Positions 55,826 through 64,000 of a stretch of 64,000 nucleotides of DNA are shown here, one piece after another. The notes beneath the pieces are model-generated. The model did no database searches, had not been told where the DNA came from, and saw nothing but the letters and a program-made list of their open reading frames with translations. Source of the DNA: Polytrichum commune (taxonomy: Eukaryota; Streptophyta; Polytrichopsida; Polytrichales; Polytrichaceae); the NCBI GenBank assembly GCA_950295325.1, contig OX485803.1:69639554-69703553 (forward strand). Direction: 5' to 3'. The translations under genes were made by a program, and so were the position numbers. Each line of letters begins with the position of its first letter. Within the stretch, counting starts at the first letter, position 1.

Positions 55826-58390
55826 CACCAATGCACGGGGAGAGCCAACCTCTAGTTACAGATGAACTGGTCTGAGCTTGAGAAGTAACCGGCTCGAATT
55901 CAAGACCTCAGGAAAAACCACAGATTCATTCACAGGACTCTACAGAGCATTCATCAATTTAGCGAGCGAAGCAAAACCGAACGATCTCGACCGTTCGTGC
56001 CCAAAAATCTCCCCGGACACTGACTTCCATGCCAATGAGTAGAGGAGGGGAGTGTCGTGTTCCTTTGGTGTCTGAAATGCTTTGGGGGGTTGCTGTTTGC
56101 ATGTCATAGACGACTACAAAGCAACATGAGTCACGTACGTCCAAACAACACAATGGCTCTAACGAGAGGGAGTTGGTGTGGTAGGAAACATGAGTGGCCT
56201 TGGAGAGCGGTGTTGGCTTTAGGGGACAAGATGCAGTTATGAAGCTCCCGAATAAACATCCGTGTGCATGAATACACTATTGCCCATCTCTTGCACGGAT
56301 CGATTGTCACTTCCTTTGTAGACATGTGGACCACTTGCAATAAAGGGATGTTTCCAGAGGGATAAGGAGAAGAAATGCTCATATTTCATGGGACGTCTTG
56401 CATGTTTGTTACATGTACTTATTATAGATTTCAAATGAATTTTCAATACCTTACATTTTCTAGGACTTTTGTGTTTTTTTACTTTGAAATTTTGAATAGG
56501 ATTCTATATGTTGTCGCACCGTGTTTTCTAGATTGGTCACGCACGCTCCCTTCATCTCTTGTGGAAAGGATGGGTTTGATTTTCACTCTTTGGAGTCTCA
56601 TACTAAAGGATAGTCTCGTGAACATGTGTTAAAGTCAAAATCTAATCTGATGATTGTTATAAGAATATCATGAAACTTCAATTTAATTGTAGTGCGCCTC
56701 ATTATTTCTTCACATTTGTGTGGACTTTATAATTCTCATCTTTAAAAACAAAAAACTAAATTAATCATCTTCTATCCACATAGTTTGGAAGTTAATCATT
56801 CTTTGACAACCGAATTCAAATTCTAATGCTTGAATGGCACATACGCCATGCACCCAAAAACCCACAAACTCAGTGGGAATCCTGTTGGTTAAGGAGCATG
56901 TTACATAGTGAGGCGTATGCCATGCACTCTCCACTTAATTTTTTCAAGAAATGTTGGAAGTCCAACTTGTGTGTGGCCTTGGTTGTACAAAGGTAGTAAC
57001 ATCACAAACACATTGAATCCCACTTGGCAGCTTCCATTGTTACATTATGGATTGCCTTCAAGCTTAGTGTGCTGCATGTTACCATGATACATAATAAGGT
57101 AGAATGCCTTCCTTTTGCCTTTGGACTTTTAGATGTTAACCAACACGGGGACCAAGATGACTAGGGACTCAAGAGAGTAGGGTGAGGGCCAGCATCTAAT
57201 AAGAAGATTTGATTGGCGCTTGCTTTGGGTCGAGTTTTCTTTTGTTCAGTCGAGCAATTAAATTTTATATTTTATTGATGTTCGTTGGATGGATTAATTT
57301 TCTTTGAATTTTTGTTGTGTGTGAGGGGATGTTTTTCACGAGTTCATAGCTGATATCTCTTACTCCCACAACAATAACCATGATGGGATTGATTTTCCAA
57401 CCTCTAGTTACTAGAGCACTGACCAAAAGGCCATAATTATTATTATTATTTTTTTTTTCATTGGTTGTTTATGGAAATTTATCGTAGCAAGTTTGTTTCA
57501 CCAAAATGACAAATGAAGGACCTATATGATCGCAATTTAAATAAGAAAATTGTTAATGGTACAATATTCATGGACAAGTCATAACACGAATCCAAACCAA
57601 CAACCAACACTAACACCACATACAACACAAGTGCACACCTATAAGGAATGTTTTCGAATATTCGAAATACTGCCACAGTACAAGTACAACCACAAACGTC
57701 ATGTGTAGTGTCAGTAGCCTAAGGTCGAATCGAGGTAGTGGCCACTAGCCAATACTACTGTTTTACAAAAAACTGATGACTACTGAATCCTAGCTACGCT
57801 TACATACCTGCTCCGCCTTAGCCATGGCTCCCTTGGGTGGCTCCTATCCCTACGTTCAAATTTTCATATCTGAATTCTCTAATGCTCAATCTTTGCTTTC
57901 CTTTGGTAAACCATCGATTCACGGTACTTACATGTTACCCATTGTAACTGGGAAATCATAATTACTTTTCCTCTAACAAAAGTAATCTTCACTATGACAA
58001 TGAAGAAGAAAGATTTCATGTACATTAGCGGTATCCTCTAACTAAGTGAACTACAGCCAAGTTGGGCTAGTCTGGCCAAGCAGGTTGTCGGTGGGTGGGT
58101 TCGAACTTTGCCCGTCGACGGGTTCTCTGAATTAAACTTGAGCCTAAACTGTATTAGGGCCTGTTGGAGGTCTCAAAACTGTGGCTGGGGCGAACCAACT
58201 CATACATTGGTTCCTTGGAGGTAAGAGTTTAGGCATCCAACAAGGAACTAGTGTATGGGTTGGTTCGCCCAAATCCAATACTGCGTAGGTGAGGGTATTG
58301 CTGGAAAGTAGACGCGTCAGGTTTCCAAGGGTAGGTCCATCCTCGGGCTAGCGGGGTGGGACTGAGGGGTTGATCAAACCGGCTAGTTTG
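55826..58390. other. Intergenic, no supported gene
   Basis: AT-rich with an ATT/T-run near 57437-57460. Short frames only, none with a recognisable domain. Confidence 0.5.
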
Positions 58391-58889
58391 GGGTCACTTC
58401 ACAAATGAGTCAAGAGCCGTGACCATGGGATTGTGAGAGCCCAAAAGAAAGTGTCCAAAGGCCGTCCCAGTATACCTTCAAAATCATGTAGTGTGGTGGC
58501 AGACCCTCAAGTGTAGTGTGAAGTCACATGTGATCGGGCCCTCAACCAAATGCTAGTTCAATGAATTTCTATTCATGTGGGTCCTCACACATGATAAAAT
58601 AGAATAAATTAATGGTTGTGAGCGTTCAGAGTGCCGTGGTCTCCCGGTTTTGTGTTAGGCCTACCTCCAAGAGATGGTTTTTGAAAAAAGCCCGCGTGAC
58701 CATGAAACATGATCCATTTGATGCCATGTAGGAACCCATGTAGACTTTATATCCACCTTGAATTCACATACTCCGTTGGTCCCTCAAGCGTAGTGTGGAG
58801 CAAACTTGGACCGGCTCCGCCTTTTCCACCAATGAGAGTGCTTGAAGTTTAATTGTCATGGGCTCTTAGTCATGTATGTGAAATGGCCC
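58391..58889. mobile_element. PIF/Harbinger-type MITE, copy 2
   Basis: 499 bp, closely matching 55325-55822 along its full length (CAAGAGCCGTGACCATG, GTGGTCTCCCGGTTTTGTG, CTTGGACCGGCTCCGCC). Flanks are TTG and TTA, a decayed 3-bp duplication. Confidence 0.85.
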
Positions 58890-61800
58890 TTAGACACCAT
58901 CCGTCGACATCTCTTGCAGTAATAGTGTGAAAAGTGGTGGGCCGGCATCTATTTCTCAACATGATCCCAGCAATTTCACAGCTGGAGCTGGACGGAAAGG
59001 ATGGTGTGATTGGGGCATGAGTGCGGTCCAGGGTCTGGCTCAGGCAACGTCAGCTCAAGCTCCAATACTAGCAAGCTCCTTCCAGTCTGTGAGAGTTCCT
59101 CGATAAATTGTAGGTAGGCAACTCCTCGGCAGCTCTGGCTCTTCAGTTGAGATATTTGGCAAGTTACGTTGAGGCTGAGTCGTGGAAGCTGATCCATTTC
59201 CCTTGGCCTTGGATGTGTATGTGGCTTATGCACCTAGAACAAGAGAGCTCCAAGCTTCTCTGATGGTTGTAACTCTAAAGCTGGTGTGTTTGTTACGGAG
59301 TTGTTAGTTTCGATTCGAGGCCGAATGAGTTCTGATTTTAGGGGAGATTCGAGTCTGGGTGCCTACTTGCTCATTTTGGACCTAGCATCCAATTTTTAAA
59401 TGCTTGTATCTGAGTTTTGATTGAAGTGGTGGTTACTAGACCCAACTGTAGATTGAATGCATCTGAGTTAGATTGCGTGGAGGTGTTGGTGTAGAGATTC
59501 TCCCAAACTTCAAATATCTCAAAGGTGTTGAATCACCTTCAACATCTAAATCAAACATCTTCATCGCTGTCATCTAAGTTTCAATCAAGCTTGCATGTTG
59601 AGCTCTTGGGGGGTTGATTCTTCACATCATGTATGAACTCAACTAATGTAAGTATAAGAAGGAGTATTATTTGAGGCATTAGCGTACATAGCATACATAA
59701 GGGAGAGGAATTTATTTTTCTCTAGTGTGTACATTTAGAAAGGTTGTTAAGAACTTTGAAGTAAAGGTAGATGTACAAAAGGGGGTCCTAAGGTTTAGAG
59801 AAAAAATTGATCATAGATGTGGTAGTTTCATCCAATTCAGGTTCTCATTCATTGTTGACATGTGGTGGTATCCTTAACGACTACCCTATCCATTCGTGTT
59901 AAGGTTTGCATTTGGGTTCTAGGATTTTACAAACTTGAGGCTCTTGAAGCGCTCATTGGCTATCTTGAAATTTTCTCTTCTAGTCATGGAAAAATTATTG
60001 TGCTCTTGTCTTTGTTTGTTTGATGTAATCATTAACTAACATCCTATGAATGAAAAAAATGTTTAATGACTTTCTCATTGGAGAGTAAAAGTGGATTTTG
60101 TATGTAATAAAGACCCATTTAATTCATGATTTATAAAATTTTATATATAGCGCATGCATTTATCACATTATATTGTAAAGCTTAGTATAAATATACGAGT
60201 CCATTTTCTAGCATGCACTTAATACATATACATTTATTTTTCTTTATAAGCTAGCTTATCCTATACAAGGACTGTTTCAATTTCATAATGACCCACACAC
60301 ATCGTTTAGGCTTCCAATGTAGAGTCCAACCCTCGAGGTCCAACTCATGCTTCAACTTTGATAAGCTTGCATGTGTCCAACTCCTAGTTAACCTTCCCTC
60401 TAGACCAATTTCTGATTTGCCCTTAACAATCAGGATACCAATAACCCCCTTTTCCTTAACCTCTTACAGAGAAGTGTATGTGGAGCTGAAAGTGTCTGTT
60501 TCAGGCCCGCTTACAATAGTATGAACTCATCCTTAGAGAAAACCTTTCGCAAAACAGAGAAGGATCGTATTGCTCAGGACGTGTGACGTCTGCTCCCTTA
60601 TCTCTTTTGCAGTGACATTGGATATGGATGAGTTGCTGCCCAGCCTGACTCAACCTCCAGGCTAAATGGGTAATTTAGGTTTCGTACTTCTACACTGTAG
60701 GAGCTGCACTCTAAGTAAGTGTAGTTATTGAGCAAAGGGGCGTGGTCAGAAACATATTAAAAAGTGGGCTATATGTACTTCCCTGGTACATCTGCAGCTG
60801 GTCTGGGACAGGGACAGGTCTATTTATAAATCAAGGACCCCGGTTACGACAGCAGCAGCCCATTTCAGACTGTGACACTGCTGCAGGCACCTGTGTAAGC
60901 AAGTAGCACTGCTTGCAAGTAACTTAGGCCAATTACCCAACCTATAAGTTACCCAGCCATGTAACCATAAATTTCATTAATCCTGGTTGCTGGGGTAGGC
61001 GCCTCCCACTTGTGGAGGTTGTCCTTTCCTGATACTTGGCATTCGTCAATGGACTGCTCAAGGTGACTCAGTCTGGTTGCAAAATCTAGTAACTAAATTG
61101 AAGTGCAAGGAATCTAACAGCCTAAGCTTTAATATCTTCAATGGGTCATTAGAGTTATTATCCTATAGTAAGTCAACGTGACCTTTGGTTGGGAGTCCGT
61201 TGCTTTCCAACAACAACAATAATCATGTTTGACAGGTTTCGGTGCATGCATATAGTCTGTGTGAAGATTTGAATGTAGAGTATTCTCTATCGGTTCAATG
61301 AAGGCACTACAAACATATGAGTCCAAGACAATTGGCATGTGCCACTGTGAAGTTGTTTGTGTCACTACAAAATCTGAAAAATCTACCAAAGTGATAGATT
61401 TGCAAAATTTCTCCCACCGACGTTAGGCGGTTTCTAAGGATTCATGTGCCGGTTGTGGGACCAAACTCATTTTACCATCTCGGAATCGATATGAGATGCT
61501 CTTTGTTCAAACCTCCACACCAACTCCAAGCATGCACCAAAAACGCACCGAATATGGAAAAGTGTTGCATGCAAAGCAACCAACTCCCGACCAGAAGTCG
61601 TGTATTTTGATCTATTAGACCCCAACTCTAATATATTCCCACAATTTCAAAAGCGTTTGTTGGGCCTTGGTTGCTTCATTCGGTTGGGGCCTGCACTTTG
61701 AGCCATTCTCATGAGCTAATCGTATAAGGAGAAATTTATAAAAATGGCAAAATATAGGTATGCATGTATGAATGTATGAATGTTTGAATGATTTTTATTT

Positions 61801-62139
61801 TTATTTTTTACAATTTTTACAATCGCCACATTAGCACTTTTTCCAACAAATTGGACAGAAGGAGCTGATTCTCACTGGTGAGACTCGTCATCAAGTAAGG
61901 CCAGGCCATGCCATGCCCTGTGTGCAGGAAGCACAGGAATGAGTCTGGGAAAAGACTTACGTGTTTCCTGAAGTGGTAAGACCTGCACTGTCTCAGTGCA
62001 TTGCCACTAACATTCCCTTGCTATTTCAGTACAAGACATCAGCTCATGAGTTCCATGATAGCCATTCCAAGACATGCACATGGCAACAAAATTCATTGCT
62101 CTGATCTCACATCCTTACAGTGTAAGTAAGTATCCAGTG
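58890..62139. other. Intergenic, no supported gene
   Basis: A minus-strand frame at 58976-59233 and a plus-strand frame at 60288-60524 lack any recognisable domain. Some GC-balanced stretches (58.9-59.3 and 60.5-61.1 kb) might be exons or UTR of an untracked gene, but I cannot show it. Confidence 0.4.
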
Positions 62140-62800
62140 TCATTCCACGGCACACTCGATCATACTTAGAACCTGCAGTGATGCGCTGGTGGCCAATTTT
62201 TGAGATATAATTTTTGTGGGTGTCATCTGGTTGCGCTTGCAGATTAATTCAAACTAATATCTGGACATAATCATCCCATGGATCAAAGGCATCAGCACAC
62301 GGCAACGAACTGTATCACATATCCTTTCAATGTATCCAGTATGTCACACTCAATTATAATAAGAAGCTGCTGTGATGAACTAGTGGTGGATCTTAAGGAA
62401 AATTTCTTCTCATCTTTTTAGCAAAATTCTTCACCTGTCTTGGTTAAGGCCGCTACCTGACATACATATACACTCATCCCATGGATCATAAGTCATGCTC
62501 ACTTAATTCATTAATGTCATGTATAATCTAACTAAGAAGCTGCTGTGAATGGTGGTGAATCATAAGGAATAATGTTTTTCCATCTGCTTGTAACTCCGCT
62601 GTCTTGGTTATGGCTATCTGTACGTAATCATCGCATCGAAAAAAAGTGAGGCACACTTTCATGTGATGGATTGCCAAGAAACTGCTGTGAGATGGGTGGT
62701 GAATCTTAAGGGAAAGTTCGGTAAATTCTATCTCTTGGCACCTTTAGATTATAACCTTTGGTTATGGCTATCTGTACATATGCATCCCAAGGATGAGAAG
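62140..62800 (+). repeat. Degenerate tandem repeat, roughly 170-190-bp unit
   Basis: About four diverged units share ATCATCCCATGGATC, then GAAGCTGCTGTGA, then GTGGTGAATCTTAAGG, then CTTGGTTATGGCTATCTG. The GCTGCTGTGA-type block falls near 62175, 62367, 62540 and 62683. Confidence 0.6.
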
Positions 62801-64000
62801 TCAGGCTCGCTACACAGAACTTCAGAGCTGCAATCAATGTAATGGCCAGCAGGTTATCAGGGCTTGGGTGACGACGCAGTCAACTCAACAGTATTGCAAA
62901 TCTCAGAGTATCGAATTTGAAATAATTATGCTTCCAATATGTCTCCTTGAAATTCATCATTGTGTGGTAAAAGCAAACTAGGTGCCAAAGCACACCTACT
63001 GATGGCTAAATCAACTCATGAAAAGTAAGAGTATCTGCACAGCGCGGAGAGTTACACGAACTTGAACACAATCTACCATGAGTCATGACTCAGAACCTGA
63101 AAATTTAACATTTGGTAAGCCTGAGGACAAACTATGTCCAGTTACAGTTCTTATTAAGATCCAAAACTGCCACTGGTTTGCAAGTCGCTTAATCCAGTGG
63201 AGCTACAAAATTATGAAGGTGCCATCGAGCCCAAAGAAATTGGACAACAAAATCTTTGGCTCCTGTAAAAGGGTCCTCATCATCCACCATTAACCCTGTG
63301 CTGTTGCTGCTGCTGCTGTGCTTGTAGGGAAATCTGTAGCTTGTCGTGTGTGAAAGCTTCAGACCATGGCGTCCATGACAATCTTCTCGCACACAAAGGT
63401 TTCTTAATCTACACCACGTACCATGTTGAACTGAAAATATGTAAAGAAAACATCAAGGAATCAATCTCAGGAAGCTGAAAGATATATCTCCACGAGAGTA
63501 GTGGTAGCACTAGCTTGACCTGAATGTAAGTAATTCCCTCTAAGCAAATCAAGGCCATTGCAAACAGATAGACAGAAGCCAGGAGGATGTACAAATTATA
63601 TAATGAAATTTGTCTACCGGGTCCCATGATCACTCCATTTGTTGATGATCAACTGTATATTCGAACCTGGGGGAATAATCACAGGACCTCCTCATCCTTC
63701 CTCAACTTGCAATGTGGATCCACACCACCCAACAAAATCTTAACCGACCGCCACTGTCCACATTGCTCGTTGCTGTTTATGTGCAGATCATTCCCATGCA
63801 TTAACCCCAATGTACATGATTGCTCCTGTCAACAAGTGAGGCTGAGAGGATATTGATGAAGTTAGACCTTACCCGCCCACAAGAATTGAGTAAGAAACAT
63901 AATCACCACTCCAGGGTTAGCCCAATATGATCTGACATGCTCTTATATGCACCCTTCGAAGCCGGTAGACTTGCGGACTACTCCTGATATTTTCGCAAGA
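62801..64000. other. Window end, no supported gene
   Basis: Only short frames. A GCTGCTGCTGCTG run lies at about 63304-63317. This could be UTR of a gene beyond the edge, but no splice-linked coding sequence is visible. Confidence 0.35.

Noticed and set aside
63587-63856. 89-codon frame with several Cys as a small secreted protein
   Set aside because: No signal peptide, no family pattern, and the region shows no other gene signal.

Overview
This is nuclear DNA of a land plant. Every protein gene I can model has spliceosomal GT-AG introns. The gene set includes plant families: a plant-type guanylate-binding protein, auxin-binding protein 1 and a TBL/PC-esterase. The two U6 snRNA genes carry a plant-style USE plus TATA Pol III promoter. 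The rest is AT-rich sequence full of decayed transposons. Several gene details look unlike flowering plants: eL20 starts MSFR, ABP1 has no visible KDEL end, and the U6 5' stem differs. I lean towards a non-seed plant (lycophyte, fern or bryophyte), but the sequence alone does not settle it.

Layout. 1-3 kb: upstream/5' region with no supported CDS. 3.07-12.02 kb (+): a 16-exon GBPL3-like GTPase of about 1100 residues, with a 5S-rRNA-like relic and two arrays of a short inverted-repeat element in its introns. 12-18 kb: intergenic, with foldback MITEs and decayed tandem repeats. 18.3-19.1 kb (-): two identical, tandem U6 snRNA genes. 21.1-22.8 kb (-): four-exon ribosomal protein eL20 (RPL18a) gene with a telo-box upstream. 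23-27 kb: AT-rich intergenic, with a 230-bp direct repeat and a second 5S-like relic. 27.3-30.7 kb (-): a 5'-truncated, frameshifted retroelement with a Cys cluster, a region resembling the PCIF1 methyltransferase fold, RNase H and C-terminal Cys/His motifs. 32.4-32.7 kb (+): a 78-residue single-TM protein. 33.0-35.9 kb (+): a five-exon ABP1. 36-38.4 kb: exon-like fragments I cannot assign. 38.4-41.7 kb (+): a five-exon PC-esterase (TBL/DUF231) gene. 41.7-44.3 kb: a degenerate tandem array of that gene's last-exon end plus its 3' flank, interrupted by a 520-bp transposon. 44.8-45.1 kb: nine small hairpins whose arms change while pairing is kept. 45-64 kb: gene-poor, with several MITE families, poly-G tracts and decayed repeats.

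The genes are unrelated housekeeping or plant-specific genes, not a pathway cluster. The most unusual items are the PCIF1-like module in the retroelement, the tandemly amplified terminal exon, the covarying hairpin array, and the inverted-repeat family found in introns of two different genes. Exon borders were inferred by hand from splice signals, reading frame and recalled family conservation. No alignment or transcript data were available.
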